NCBI RefSeq assembly: GCF_008000755.1
Contig: NZ_CP041690.1
Span: forward strand, 1,365,260-1,429,259
Reading direction: 5' to 3'
DNA from: Youhaiella tibetensis
GTDB taxonomy: Bacteria > Pseudomonadota > Alphaproteobacteria > Rhizobiales > Devosiaceae
Length of the DNA stretch: 64,000 nt
Shown: positions 27,568 to 38,206 of the stretch, piece after piece
How the letters are laid out: each line of letters begins with the position of its first letter
Position numbering within the stretch: the stretch's first letter is position 1
Program-made: the position numbers and the translations under genes
Notes under the pieces: model-generated
Told to the model about the DNA's origin: nothing
The model's input: only the letters and a program-made list of their open reading frames with translations
Databases searched by the model: none

Positions 27568-28584
27568 ATGAGCTTCGATCTCGCCACAGCGCGCCGCTTC
27601 AGCGTCGCCCCGATGATGGATTGGACGGACCGGCATTGCAGGATGCTGCACCGGCTACTGACCCGTCGCGCCCTGCTGTTCACCGAGATGGTCACCAGCG
27701 CCGCGCTCGTCCATGGCGATCCCGAGCGGCACCTGCGGTTTTCGTCGCTCGAACAGCCGGTCGCAGTGCAGCTTGGGGGCTCCGATCCAGCCGAACTGGC
27801 ACGGGCCGTGGCGCTTTGCGACCAGTATGGCTATGCCGAAATCAACCTCAATGTCGGCTGTCCATCAGATCGGGTGCAGTCGGGCAAATTCGGCGCCTGC
27901 CTGATGGCGGAGCCCGACCTCGTGGCCGAGTGCGTGCGGGCCATGCGCGATGCCACCGATACGCCGGTCACGGTCAAATGCCGCATCGGCATAGATGACC
28001 AGGACACTGAAGAGAGCCTCGATCGTTTTGCTGACAAGATGGTCGATGCCGGTGTCGAGGCGCTCTACGTCCACGCCCGAAAGGCCTGGCTCAAGGGCCT
28101 CAGCCCCAAAGAAAACCGCACCATCCCGCCGCTGGATTACCCGCGCGTGCATCGCCTCGCCAAGCGGCTGGCACCCCTGCCGACCATGATCAATGGAGGT
28201 ATCGAGACCCTGGACGACGCCGTCGCCCATCTTGAACACATGTCGGGGGTGATGCTGGGCCGGGCCGCCTACCACAATCCCATGCTGCTCGCTGAAGTCG
28301 ACGCGCGCATCTTCGGCGAGACGGCGGGCGCAATGTCGTTGCGCGAAATCATGCTCGCCATGGCCGCTTATGCCGAGGGCGAACTCTCGCGCGGCGCGCG
28401 CATCAACCAGATCACGCGGCACATGCTCGGCCTGGCCAATGGCATGCCCGGGGCGCGCGTATTTCGGCAGATCCTATCGGTGGACGCCTGCAAGCCCGGT
28501 GCCGGTCCCGAAGTTCTCTTCAAGGCCCTCGATGCCGTCGAGGCTGCCGCGCAGAGACGCGAGCCCGAACTGCTGACGGCCTGA
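27568..28584 (+). CDS. dusA: tRNA-dihydrouridine synthase A
   Basis: FMN enzyme reducing uridines in the D-loop of tRNA. The TIM barrel starts FSVAPMMDWTDRHCR; the catalytic Cys is in NVGCPSDRVQSGKFGACLM; KCRIGIDD, YVHARKAWLKGLSPKENR and NGGIETLDD complete the DusA signature. The start at 27568 is the ATG nearest the conserved domain; another ATG is 12 bases earlier and none has a clear ribosome site. Its stop directly abuts the stop of the convergent protease gene. Confidence 0.95.
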   Translation: MSFDLATARRFSVAPMMDWTDRHCRMLHRLLTRRALLFTEMVTSAALVHGDPERHLRFSSLEQPVAVQLGGSDPAELARAVALCDQYGYAEINLNVGCPSDRVQSGKFGACLMAEPDLVAECVRAMRDATDTPVTVKCRIGIDDQDTEESLDRFADKMVDAGVEALYVHARKAWLKGLSPKENRTIPPLDYPRVHRLAKRLAPLPTMINGGIETLDDAVAHLEHMSGVMLGRAAYHNPMLLAEVDARIFGETAGAMSLREIMLAMAAYAEGELSRGARINQITRHMLGLANGMPGARVFRQILSVDACKPGAGPEVLFKALDAVEAAAQRREPELLTA

Positions 28585-29271
28585 TCAGTCCACCAGTTCC
28601 AACGAATTGCTGCTGACAGCGTAGCGCTTGAGCGTTTCCAGGAACGTCATGCCCAGAAGGCTGGTGTCCAGCGCATGCTCTTCGGCGACGAAGGCGCGCA
28701 CGCCTTGCCGCTCGATGCCGCCCACGTTCATGTTATCCAGCCGCACGCTGGCGGCCTTGCCCATGCCGTTGGCGGTGGAAACCGAAACCGTGTAGCGCAG
28801 CGCGTCCGTATCGATCCCCGCCTTGCGGGCATCTTCCGACGTCAGCACCACCGCGCTGGCGCCCGTGTCGAAGATAAGGGGGATATCGGCGCCGTTGATA
28901 TTGGCGCGCACCTGGAAATGCCCGCCCATGCCGCGCCGGAACGTTGCGGTGCCCGCATCGGAATCCACTACCGCTATACCCGGGGACAACTCGCCGAACA
29001 CCCGGCCCGCCAGGCCCTGGATGTCATCGCGAAGGGTGTAGCCGACGATGGCGACGCCAAAAATGCCGACCCAGAGAACCAGCCCGCCAAAGAGCTCCGC
29101 GAACCGGCGTCTGCGCGAGAACATGCCGCCGGCGACCACGATCAGGATGATGAGTAGCGGCACCAGCTGCCCTGTCTGCTGCTGGTTCAGCCCGATGAGG
29201 GTTCCTGCGTCCGCGCTGATCATGAGCGCGAGCCCGGCGGCAACCAGCAGGGCGACTCCGATAAAGATCAT
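28585..29271 (-). CDS. Membrane-anchored retropepsin-like aspartic protease (TIGR02281-type)
   Basis: A 228-residue protein with about three N-terminal membrane helices (residues 3-20, 35-50, 60-80) and a periplasmic-side aspartic protease domain. The active-site motif is IFDTGASAVVL near residue 135, followed by the matching beta strands and SLLGMTFLETL. One domain has a single DTGA motif, so it must act as a homodimer like retropepsins. Typical of alphaproteobacteria; substrate unknown. Confidence 0.88.
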   Translation of the reverse strand: MIFIGVALLVAAGLALMISADAGTLIGLNQQQTGQLVPLLIILIVVAGGMFSRRRRFAELFGGLVLWVGIFGVAIVGYTLRDDIQGLAGRVFGELSPGIAVVDSDAGTATFRRGMGGHFQVRANINGADIPLIFDTGASAVVLTSEDARKAGIDTDALRYTVSVSTANGMGKAASVRLDNMNVGGIERQGVRAFVAEEHALDTSLLGMTFLETLKRYAVSSNSLELVD

Positions 29272-29328
29272 GCGCGGCGATGCCTCGTCGTGTTCACACC
29301 TTCCATAAAGGTTGGCTTTGCGGCGAAT

Positions 29329-29892
29329 TCAAGTACCGGCCGGGGGCTTTTCGAGAAGAAGACGGTTGAGCAGCTCGATCTGCTGCTCCTGGTAGCGCAC
29401 GAGTTCCTCGAGCTGTTTGGTGCGAATCTGGTCGAGCTTCTCATGGAGGGCAATGATCTCGATTTCGGCCTTGAGGTTCACTTCATAATCATGGGCCGCC
29501 GCCTCGCGATCCTTGGCGGCCTGCCGGTTCTGGCTCATCATGATCACGGGAGCTTGGAGGGCGGCGAGCATGGAGAGCAGCAGGTTGAGGAAAATGAAGG
29601 GGTAGGGATCGAAGGCTCGACTGGCGAGGAGGAGATTGGAACTCGTCCACGCCAGCAGAACCAGTCCGAAAAGGATGATGAAGCTCCACGATCCGCCGAA
29701 CAGGGCGACCTTGTCGGCCAGCCTCTCCCCGAATGTGAGCTCGCTTTCCTCTTCGAGGAGCGGCCTCGAAATTGGCCGCCGACCCATCGCCTTGCGCAGC
29801 ACGCGCAGTTCGCTATCCAGCAGCTCGTCCGGCCGCTTGCCGAACCATCGATGTGCGGCCTCTTCGAGTGCCGCCGGGGTAATCTGGCTCAT
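29329..29892 (-). CDS. DUF1003 membrane protein
   Basis: A 187-residue protein with two membrane helices at about residues 65-88 and 97-118 joined by the family signature FDPYPFIFLNLLLSMLAALQAP, then MMSQNRQAAKDR and a long coiled coil rich in Glu and Leu. The start at 29892 follows GGAGAG. The much longer open frame running to 30357 overlaps the divergent GST gene and is not coding. DUF1003 proteins are inner-membrane proteins of unknown function. Confidence 0.88.
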   Translation of the reverse strand: MSQITPAALEEAAHRWFGKRPDELLDSELRVLRKAMGRRPISRPLLEEESELTFGERLADKVALFGGSWSFIILFGLVLLAWTSSNLLLASRAFDPYPFIFLNLLLSMLAALQAPVIMMSQNRQAAKDREAAAHDYEVNLKAEIEIIALHEKLDQIRTKQLEELVRYQEQQIELLNRLLLEKPPAGT

Positions 29893-29915
29893 CTGGCTCT
29901 CCGTTGAGCGTTTGA

Positions 29916-29941
29916 GACCCGGTTTCTCCAAAATCCGGGTC
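29916..29941. promoter_or_regulatory. Inverted repeat upstream of the DUF1003 gene
   Basis: GACCCGGTTT and AATCCGGGTC pair at all but one position around a short loop. It lies 24 bases before the DUF1003 start, in the intergenic region shared with the divergent GST gene. It may be an operator or a leader hairpin. Confidence 0.35.
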
Positions 29942-30066
29942 ACACGGAAGATATTTCGCGATCGGTCGCTGTGTGTGGTTACGGAGTTACTGGAAAGGAG
30001 TTGGTTCCTGATGGTAACTATAGATGTCTTAACTAGGCGACTCGTCGCAACAAGGATGCCGCAAAT

Positions 30067-30741
30067 ATGGCAAAGCTTACGCTCATCAGCTTCCCCACCT
30101 GTCCATACGTCCAACGGGCCATTATCGCGCTCAAGGAAAAGCAGGTCGATTTCGATGTCGTCTATATCGACCTTGCCAACAAGCCGGACTGGTTCCTGGC
30201 CATCTCCCCGCTCGGCAAGGTGCCTGTGCTCAAGGTGGAGCAGGACGATGGGCGCCAGGGCATCATCTTTGAGAGCGCTGTCATTCTCGAATATCTCGAG
30301 GAAACTGCACCGGGCGCGAGACTGCACCCGGCCGATCCCCTCGAGCGCGCGCAGCATCGCGCCTGGATGGAGTTCGGCTCGCAGGTCCTGGGCGACATCT
30401 GGAAGCTGAGCGCTGCCAAGACAGACGAAGAACTCGCGGCGGCCGAGCGCGCGCTGGATGGAAAGTTCGTTCGTCTGGAGGACACCGTGGCTGGCCCCTA
30501 TTTCGCCGGGCAGGAGTTCAGCTACGTCGACACCGTCTTCGCCCCGGCCTTCCGTCAGATCGACGCAATCGAGTCGGTGTCCCCCACCGGTCTGCTCGAT
30601 GCCTTCCCGACGCTGAGCGTCTGGCGCAAGGCGTTGCGCGAGCGCGCGAGCGTTCGCGATGCCGTCCCGGCCAATTTCGTCGATCTCTACCTTGCGCGCC
30701 TCAGGAAAAACGAGGCCGCGGTCCTCCGCAAGGCCGCCTGA
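30067..30741 (+). CDS. Glutathione S-transferase family protein
   Basis: A 224-residue GST: thioredoxin-fold N domain with TCPYVQRA as the active-site region, NKPDWFLAISPLGKVPVL carrying the cis-proline, and FESAVILEYLEE with the glutathione-contacting Glu-Ser. The helical C domain starts around residue 90. The Cys-Pro-Tyr motif resembles beta, omega and lambda-type thiol transferases. It is cytoplasmic and convergent with cobS. Confidence 0.9.
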   Translation: MAKLTLISFPTCPYVQRAIIALKEKQVDFDVVYIDLANKPDWFLAISPLGKVPVLKVEQDDGRQGIIFESAVILEYLEETAPGARLHPADPLERAQHRAWMEFGSQVLGDIWKLSAAKTDEELAAAERALDGKFVRLEDTVAGPYFAGQEFSYVDTVFAPAFRQIDAIESVSPTGLLDAFPTLSVWRKALRERASVRDAVPANFVDLYLARLRKNEAAVLRKAA

Positions 30742-31623
30742 TCAGACGAAAACCAGGACCGCCAGGAAGACCGCGACTTCGATCAGCGCCTGGAGAGCGC
30801 CGATCAGGTCGCCGGTCTGGCCGCCCAGCAATCGCCGGCAGAGCGCACTCCAGCCCAGGGCAACGCCGATAGCGAGGATTACCGCCACGAGGAAGGCCAG
30901 CAGCCCGGCGGCGGGTGCCAGGAACACGAACCCCAGGGCAAGCGCGAACGCCATTCCGATCCCGAAGGCTGTCTTGCCGACCCGCCCCGCGGCCGCCGAG
31001 GCGCCATCCGCCCTGGCATTGGGAAGCGAAACCGTAAGCCAAAGCGCGCCCGAACGTGCCAGGATCATCGCCGCCAACCAGATCGCGGCCGCCTTGAGCG
31101 GGTGGATGGTAACCAGCGTACCGAGCGCGGCCACCCGCATCACCAGCAACAGGCACAGCGCCGCCACTCCATAGGTGCCGTGCCGGCTGTCCTTGAGAAT
31201 TTCGAGCCGCCGCTCCCGGGTCGTACCGCCAAAGAGCCCGTCGGCTGCGTCTGCCAGCCCGTCCTCGGCCATGGCTCCCGTCACCAGCACCCAAAGCGCC
31301 ACCGCAAACGCGGCCGCGAAAAGGCCCGGCAGCGCCAACCAGCCGCAAAGCGCAAGAACGGCCACCGGCGCGAGGCCGATGACAAGGCTGGCGAAGGGCA
31401 GGATTCGCGCGATCCGATTGAGATCAGGTTTTTCATGCTCCCCATCGCCAGTCGGCAGACGCGAGAAGAACCGCAGGGCCATGACAAGGTCGTCGACCAT
31501 CCGCACCGGCTTGGGAGGACGCGGGTGGTTGTCGTTGCTCTTGCGCGGAATGGGGCGATCGCTTTCGGTGGGCGGTGCGACGTCCAATTGTCCTCGGTCT
31601 CCGGATTCGGTGTGGGCTAACAT
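30742..31623 (-). CDS. cobS: Adenosylcobinamide-GDP ribazoletransferase
   Basis: Membrane enzyme (also called CobV) that joins adenosylcobinamide-GDP to alpha-ribazole in the last steps of cobalamin synthesis. Several helices surround the catalytic EDGLADAADGLFGGTT and the downstream LKDSRHGTYG motif. The start at 31623 is preferred to a TTG at 31647; about 45 residues before the conserved VDDLVMALRFFSRLP are a poorly conserved, proline-rich tail. It is divergent from cobT, whose product makes the ribazole phosphate. Confidence 0.93.
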   Translation of the reverse strand: MLAHTESGDRGQLDVAPPTESDRPIPRKSNDNHPRPPKPVRMVDDLVMALRFFSRLPTGDGEHEKPDLNRIARILPFASLVIGLAPVAVLALCGWLALPGLFAAAFAVALWVLVTGAMAEDGLADAADGLFGGTTRERRLEILKDSRHGTYGVAALCLLLVMRVAALGTLVTIHPLKAAAIWLAAMILARSGALWLTVSLPNARADGASAAAGRVGKTAFGIGMAFALALGFVFLAPAAGLLAFLVAVILAIGVALGWSALCRRLLGGQTGDLIGALQALIEVAVFLAVLVFV

Positions 31624-31708
31624 CGCATCGCTTCGACTTCCCGGCAAATTAATGGCAAAGGTTGCAGGCCCCGAGTCTTAAACTCTGCACGTACAGTCTG
31701 GAGCAGCC

Positions 31709-32725
31709 ATGCCCGCACCCGCTTATGCCGATATCGTCGAACTGCTTGCCATCGTCCCCGATGGAGATGAGAGCGCGGTCGAGACCGTTCGGGCCCGACA
31801 GGCCACGCTGACCAAGCCGCAGGGTTCGCTAGGCCAACTCGAGGACATGGTGTCCTTCCTCGCCCGCTGGCAGGGTAACGGACACCCGACCCTTGAAAAT
31901 CCGATGGTAGCCGTTTTCGCCGCCAATCACGGTGTGACCGACCAGGGTGTCTCTGCCTTCCCGCGCGAGGTCACCGCGCAGATGGTCGCCAATTTCACCA
32001 ATGGCGGCGCCGCCATCTCCCAGATATGCGCGCTTCACGAAATCAACCTGCGCGTGTTCGAACTGGCTCTCGAACTGCCCACCGGTGACATCACGCGGGC
32101 CAATGCCATGGACGACAAGATGTGCGCCGCCACCATCGCCTACGGAATGGAGGCGATCGCGGGCAAGCCCGATCTGCTCTGCCTGGGCGAGATGGGGATC
32201 GGCAATACAACCGTCGCCGCCGCCGTCTACGCCGCCCTCTATGGCGGCACCGGCGCCGACTGGGTCGGTCGCGGCACCGGCGTCGATGATCAGGGGCTGG
32301 CGCGCAAGGCGGCTGCGGTCGACAACGCGCTGTTCTTCCACGCCGGCCACCTCGAAGATCCGCTGGAAATCCTTGCTCGCGTCGGTGGGCGCGAGATTGC
32401 CGCGATGCTTGGCGCTCTCATCGCCGCGCGCCATCAGAAGGTGCCGGTGATCGTGGACGGTTTCGTGGCCACTGCAGCAGCAGCCATCGCTCACGCGGTC
32501 AATCCTGAAGCCATCGACCACTGCCTCTTCGCCCATGTCTCGGCAGAAAGCGCCCACGGCAAGGCTCTTGAACATCTGGGCCGCAAGCCGTTGCTCGATC
32601 TGGGCATGCGCCTGGGTGAGGGCAGTGGGGCTGCTCTGGCGGCGGTGCTGGCAAAGACCGCGCTTCACCTGCACAACAACATGGCGACCTTCGATGAAGC
32701 GGCGGTCAGCAATCGCGCCAACTGA
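31709..32725 (+). CDS. cobT: Nicotinate-nucleotide-dimethylbenzimidazole phosphoribosyltransferase
   Basis: CobT (CobU in the aerobic nomenclature), 338 residues. It makes alpha-ribazole 5'-phosphate from dimethylbenzimidazole and nicotinate mononucleotide. Family motifs are KPQGSLGQLE, FAANHGVTDQGVSAFP, GEMGIGNTT and, near the C terminus, LDLGMRLGEGSGAALA with the catalytic Glu. Divergent from cobS over 85 bases; no B12 riboswitch is recognisable there. Confidence 0.95.
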   Translation: MPAPAYADIVELLAIVPDGDESAVETVRARQATLTKPQGSLGQLEDMVSFLARWQGNGHPTLENPMVAVFAANHGVTDQGVSAFPREVTAQMVANFTNGGAAISQICALHEINLRVFELALELPTGDITRANAMDDKMCAATIAYGMEAIAGKPDLLCLGEMGIGNTTVAAAVYAALYGGTGADWVGRGTGVDDQGLARKAAAVDNALFFHAGHLEDPLEILARVGGREIAAMLGALIAARHQKVPVIVDGFVATAAAAIAHAVNPEAIDHCLFAHVSAESAHGKALEHLGRKPLLDLGMRLGEGSGAALAAVLAKTALHLHNNMATFDEAAVSNRAN

Positions 32726-32740
32726 CGCCCTGCGGCGCGC

Positions 32741-34270
<1,530 letters not shown>

Positions 34271-34349
34271 GAACTCTACTCGATTACTGACTATGCGAAT
34301 AAGAAACGCTTTCGCTACTGTGGGGTAAAGCCTTGCCACGTCGTAGTTA

Positions 34350-34934
34350 ATGGTCGGTGAAAGATTGGCCCCAAGTCGCAATTTGAGATCACGCCGAGGT
34401 GGGCTTCTTCAGTTCCTCATGGTGGTCGCGATCCTGGCGGGCGGGGCTGTCCTCGTAGCGCTGCTCGATCGCTCGGGCGGCGGGCTGGCCGGTCAGGCTC
34501 ATGTCAGCGATGGCGACACCATCTCAATCAATGGCCAACGCGTTCGCATCGTGGGCATCGATGCGCCCGAACTCGACCAGACGTGCACCGACAAGGCTGG
34601 CAGCGCGTGGCGCTGCGGCAGGGAAGCGCGCGAACACCTCGTCGCGCTCATCGGCAAGGCTCCGGTCACCTGCGCATCCGAAGGGCGCGACAAGTATGGG
34701 CGGGTGCTAGGGCGCTGCGAGGCTGGCGGTGCGGATCTCGGCGCCGCCATGATCGAAGCGGGGTTCGCTGTTTCCTACGATGACTACAAGGTACGCGAAA
34801 CGCTGGCCCGTATCGACCGGCGCGGTATCTGGGCCGGATCCTTCGAAACGCCTCAGAAATGGCGCAAGGACAAGGGCGCCGAGGAGCCCGCGTTCGATCT
34901 CCGTGGCTGGCTCCTGTCCTGGCTGGGGAATTGA
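34350..34934 (+). CDS. Membrane-anchored thermonuclease-family protein (SNase fold)
   Basis: A 194-residue protein with a basic N terminus, one membrane helix (about residues 21-40) and a staphylococcal-nuclease-like domain: DGDTISINGQRVRIVGIDAPELDQTC, DKYGRVLGRC and AAMIEAGFAVSYDDY. The key Asp, Arg and Glu positions seem present. The domain would face the periplasm. Two cysteine pairs could form disulfides. Related proteins are called succinoglycan biosynthesis or nuclease-like; actual nuclease activity is uncertain. Confidence 0.85.
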   Translation: MVGERLAPSRNLRSRRGGLLQFLMVVAILAGGAVLVALLDRSGGGLAGQAHVSDGDTISINGQRVRIVGIDAPELDQTCTDKAGSAWRCGREAREHLVALIGKAPVTCASEGRDKYGRVLGRCEAGGADLGAAMIEAGFAVSYDDYKVRETLARIDRRGIWAGSFETPQKWRKDKGAEEPAFDLRGWLLSWLGN

Positions 34935-35035
34935 CAGGCGAAAGATTATTGCTTTGATACCGCCCGTGCAGTACGTGTCATGCCAATAATCACGAATTTC
35001 TTTCCAAAATTCGCAAACTGATTTCGGGGGCTGTA

Positions 35036-35515
35036 ATGGCGCTGGATAAGATCGATCGCAAGATTCTGACGCTTCTTCAAAAGGATGCGACCATGCCGGT
35101 GGCGGAAATCGGCCGCAAGGTCGGCCTGTCCACTACCCCCTGCTGGCGTCGCATCCAGAAGATGGAAGAAGACGGGGTCATCAAGCGTCGCGTCGCGGTC
35201 CTCGACCCGGCCAAGGTCAATGCCGGCGTCACCGTCTTCGTTGCCGTCAAGACCAACGAGCACAACGAAACCTGGCTGCGCAAGTTCGCCGCCGTGGTGG
35301 AGGATTTCTCCGAGGTCGTCGAGTTCTACCGCATGAGCGGGGACGTCGATTACCTGCTGCGGGTCGTGGTGCCCGACATTGGAGCGTACGACACCTTCTA
35401 CAAGAAGCTTATCGGCAAGATCGCGCTGACCGATGTCAGCTCTTCTTTCGCCATGGAGCAGATCAAGTACACCACCGCCCTGCCGCTCGAATTCGCCATC
35501 GTCAGCGACGAGTAG
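35036..35515 (+). CDS. Lrp/AsnC-family regulator
   Basis: A 159-residue regulator: helix-turn-helix LDKIDRKILTLLQKDATMPVAEIGRKVGLSTTPCWRRIQKMEEDGVI-type N domain (HTH in residues 4-50) and the RAM ligand-binding domain with VVEFYRMSGDVDYLLRVVVPD. GGGGG stands six bases before the ATG. Such proteins respond to amino acids and form octamers. No obvious target is next door; moaA converges on it. Confidence 0.93.
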   Translation: MALDKIDRKILTLLQKDATMPVAEIGRKVGLSTTPCWRRIQKMEEDGVIKRRVAVLDPAKVNAGVTVFVAVKTNEHNETWLRKFAAVVEDFSEVVEFYRMSGDVDYLLRVVVPDIGAYDTFYKKLIGKIALTDVSSSFAMEQIKYTTALPLEFAIVSDE

Positions 35516-35517
35516 GG

Positions 35518-36555
35518 TCAGCCGCCCGTAACGCTCATGTGGCGCTTGAGGGCCGGCTCGCCATGGGCGCGGTCGAGCACGAAGTCGTGGCCCTTGGGCT
35601 TGAGTAGCATCGCCCGGTCGAGCGCCGTATCGAGCGCTTCGGGGCCGCCTTCGCGCAGCGCCAGCCGCAGGTCGACCATATCTTCCTGCCCCAGGCACAT
35701 GAAGAGCTGGCCAGTGGCCGTCAGGCGCACCCGATTGCAGCTCTCACAAAAATTGTGGCTCATCGGCGTGATGAAGCCCAGCACGCCACCCGTTTCCTCC
35801 ACTCTGACGTAACGGGCCGGGCCTCCGGTCGTCTGGTCGAGCTTGGTAAGGGTGTAGCGAGCGGCCAGCCGGTCGCGCAGTTCCTTTAGCGGCAGGTATT
35901 GGTCGACGCGGTCCACGCCGACTTCGCCCAGTGGCATCCCTTCGATCAGGGTCAATCCATAGCCGCGCGAATGCGCCCAATGCAGCATGGGCTCGATCTC
36001 GTCATCGTTGACCCCGCGCATGGCCACCATGTTGATCTTGATGGCGATGCCAGCCGCGCCGGCAGCCTGGAGGCCTTCGAGCACATCCTCCATTCGCCCG
36101 CGCCGCGTGATGGCCGCGAACCGCTCGGGGTCGAGCGTGTCGAGCGAGACGTTGATCCGCCGAACACCGGCTCGATGCAGCCCCTCGGCGTAACGGGAAA
36201 GCTGGCTGCCATTGGTGGTCAGCGTCAGCTCCTGCAACCCGTCGGCGCCAATATAGCCGCCGAGCTTGTCGACCAGCGCCATGATATCGCGCCTGACCAG
36301 CGGCTCGCCGCCGGTTAGGCGGACCTTGCGCACGCCACGCGCGACGAACGCGGCGACAATCGTGTCGATCTCTTCAAAACTCAGGACGTCCTTCTTGGGC
36401 AGGAACGTCATGTGCTCGGACATGCAGTAGACGCAGCGGAAGTCGCAGCGATCGGTCACCGATACGCGCAGGTAGCTGATCGTGCGGCCATAGCGATCCA
36501 CGAGGGCGCGCTTCGGGACGCTTTCGATATCTGCCGATTTGAAAAGAACCGTCAT
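35518..36555 (-). CDS. moaA: GTP 3',8-cyclase (molybdenum cofactor step 1)
   Basis: Radical SAM enzyme, 345 residues. The SAM cluster motif is CDFRCVYC near the N terminus, the second 4Fe-4S cluster uses [18 protein letters not shown], and the conserved Gly-Gly ends the protein. It turns GTP into 3',8-cyclo-7,8-dihydro-GTP for molybdopterin. The start at 36555 removes a non-conserved extension. No other moa gene lies in the window. It ends two bases from the convergent AsnC-type gene. Confidence 0.96.
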   Translation of the reverse strand: MTVLFKSADIESVPKRALVDRYGRTISYLRVSVTDRCDFRCVYCMSEHMTFLPKKDVLSFEEIDTIVAAFVARGVRKVRLTGGEPLVRRDIMALVDKLGGYIGADGLQELTLTTNGSQLSRYAEGLHRAGVRRINVSLDTLDPERFAAITRRGRMEDVLEGLQAAGAAGIAIKINMVAMRGVNDDEIEPMLHWAHSRGYGLTLIEGMPLGEVGVDRVDQYLPLKELRDRLAARYTLTKLDQTTGGPARYVRVEETGGVLGFITPMSHNFCESCNRVRLTATGQLFMCLGQEDMVDLRLALREGGPEALDTALDRAMLLKPKGHDFVLDRAHGEPALKRHMSVTGG

Positions 36556-36591
36556 GGCTGCATTTCTATCGTGCGTCGCAACAAACAGAAA

Positions 36592-36613
36592 GGGCCGGCC
36601 CAAAGGCCAGCCC
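36592..36613 (-). terminator. Intrinsic terminator after the L,D-transpeptidase gene
   Basis: On the minus strand GGGCTGGCC pairs with GGCCGGCCC (one G-T wobble) around TTTG and is followed by TTTCTGTTTG. It separates the L,D-transpeptidase gene from moaA. Confidence 0.75.
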
Positions 36614-36638
36614 TGCAAATTCCGGTGTTTGACTAAGC

Positions 36639-37232
36639 TTACTGGTGCACGACCACCGTGGCGCCGACCTTGGCGCGCTCGTAGAGATCGGTCACGTCAT
36701 CATTGGTGAGGCGAATGCAGCCGGACGACACGGCCTGCCCGATGGTCCAGGGCTCCGAAGTGCCATGGAGGCGGTAGAGCGTCGAGCCGATGTAGAGAGC
36801 ACGGGCGCCGAGCGGGTTGTTCGGGCCGCCGGGCATGTAGGCCGGCAGGTCGGGAACGCGCTTGCGCATGGCCGGGGGCGGGGTCCAGCCGGGCCACTCG
36901 GCCTTGCGGGTGATCCGGTGCGTACCGGACCAGCGGAAGCCGTCACGGCCCACGCCGATGCCATACTTCACGGCCTTGCCGCCGTCCAAGACGAAGTAAA
37001 GGCGGCGCTCGGACGTCTCAACAACAATGGTCCCGGGCGCGTACTTGCCGCTGTAAGAAACGACCTCGCGCTTGATCGGCGAGCCGCGTTTGCTTCTGGT
37101 CGCAACGACCGATGCATCTTCCCAGGTATTGGTATCGGGGTTGTAGATACGAGCCGCGGAAACCGGGGCGACCAGGGAAATACTCAGCAAAGCCGACAGC
37201 GCAACTGCTATGACGGTCTTCAAGGAATTCAT
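36639..37232 (-). CDS. L,D-transpeptidase (ErfK/YbiS/YnhG family)
   Basis: A 197-residue periplasmic enzyme with a signal peptide ([12 protein letters not shown]). The YkuD domain has [13 protein letters not shown] at its start and the catalytic [20 protein letters not shown], with the His, Ser, Gly, Cys and Arg of the family. It forms 3-3 crosslinks in peptidoglycan or attaches proteins to it. The ATG at 37232 is chosen because it directly precedes the signal peptide; the longer frame is not conserved-looking. Confidence 0.93.
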   Translation of the reverse strand: MNSLKTVIAVALSALLSISLVAPVSAARIYNPDTNTWEDASVVATRSKRGSPIKREVVSYSGKYAPGTIVVETSERRLYFVLDGGKAVKYGIGVGRDGFRWSGTHRITRKAEWPGWTPPPAMRKRVPDLPAYMPGGPNNPLGARALYIGSTLYRLHGTSEPWTIGQAVSSGCIRLTNDDVTDLYERAKVGATVVVHQ

Positions 37233-37396
37233 TTGTCTGACTGTGCCTCTGACAGTAAAGCCGCCGCGTCTACACGCGAGGGCCAGTGATTCCGGTTGCT
37301 TACCCGGTTTCGGGTGAAGTCGCAAAGTGCATGCCACGATTCGGCCACATCCCGGTAAGGTTACAAAGACGTGTGTTGCTAGGAAGTTACAGATGA

Positions 37397-37416
37397 CGTT
37401 CACCACGGCGTGAACG
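37397..37416. promoter_or_regulatory. Inverted repeat upstream of the rpiA promoter
   Basis: CGTTCAC and GTGAACG are perfect inverted arms with a six-base spacer. The repeat ends six bases before a TTGACA box, a typical place for an operator. The regulator is unknown. Confidence 0.4.
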
Positions 37417-37422
37417 CCGCGG

Positions 37423-37451
37423 TTGACAGGGGCTTGCGGGCCTTCTAGCAG
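37423..37451 (+). promoter_or_regulatory. Sigma-70-type promoter candidate for rpiA
   Basis: A perfect TTGACA is followed after 17 bases by TAGCAG, a partial -10. The predicted transcription start, about 37458, falls after the first ATG of the rpiA frame, so translation would begin at the GTG 37484. Confidence 0.45.
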
Positions 37452-37483
37452 CCATGCTTGAAAGCAGCGAAAGCGGGGGTCCC

Positions 37484-38176
37484 GTGAACGAAGATCTGAA
37501 GCGCGAAGCGGCCGCCATGGCGCTGCTCGAGGTGCGGCCCGGGATGAAGCTGGGGTTGGGCACTGGTTCGACCGCCAGGCATTTCGTGGATTTGCTCGGC
37601 GCCAAGGTCGCCCAGGGCTTCGAGTGCCTCTGCGTGCCGACCTCCGAAGCCACCGCGGCCCAAGCCCGCAGCCTCAATATCCCGCTCACCGACCTTGAAA
37701 GCCTGCCCCATCTCGACATGACCGTTGATGGCGCCGACGAAATCGGGCCCGGCCTGGCGCTCATCAAGGGCGGCGGCGGAGCGTTGCTGCGCGAAAAGAT
37801 CGTTGCCGCGGCCTCCGATCGCATGGTGGTCATCGCCGACGCGACCAAACTCGTCGACACGCTCGGCCGTTTTCCCTTGCCGATCGAGGTCAATCCCTTC
37901 GGCCTTGGCGCCACGCAGATCGAGCTGACCCGCATCCTCAAGGAATTCGATGCCGAGGGCGGGCTGTCCTTGCGACACGACAAGGCGGGAAAAACCTTCG
38001 TTACCGACGGCGGGCACTACATTTTCGATGCTTCTTTTGGCCGTATTTCGCAGCCAAAAGCGCTCTCCGATGCCTTGCTGGAGGTGCCCGGTGTGGTGCA
38101 GCATGGCCTTTTCCTGGGCCTGTGCAAGCGCGCCTACGTCGCCGGAGCCGACGGGATCAAGACTTACGACGCCTGA
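37484..38176 (+). CDS. rpiA: Ribose-5-phosphate isomerase A
   Basis: Interconverts ribose 5-phosphate and ribulose 5-phosphate in the pentose phosphate pathway. 230 residues from this start. Motifs [33 protein letters not shown] and the C-terminal [10 protein letters not shown] are those of RpiA. GTG at 37484, with GGGGG upstream, fits the family's usual N terminus and the promoter position; an ATG at 37454 would add ten residues. Confidence 0.94.
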   Translation: MNEDLKREAAAMALLEVRPGMKLGLGTGSTARHFVDLLGAKVAQGFECLCVPTSEATAAQARSLNIPLTDLESLPHLDMTVDGADEIGPGLALIKGGGGALLREKIVAAASDRMVVIADATKLVDTLGRFPLPIEVNPFGLGATQIELTRILKEFDAEGGLSLRHDKAGKTFVTDGGHYIFDASFGRISQPKALSDALLEVPGVVQHGLFLGLCKRAYVAGADGIKTYDA

Positions 38177-38206
38177 CGGCGCAACCAATGGGTGGAACAA
38201 CTCAAC

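Noticed and set aside
29893-30357. N-terminal extension of the DUF1003 frame by 155 codons
   Set aside because: It lies opposite the well-supported GST gene, and a good ribosome site decides the start at 29892.
31624-31708. A cobalamin riboswitch between cobS and cobT
   Set aside because: The 85-base gap is too short and I see no B12 box.
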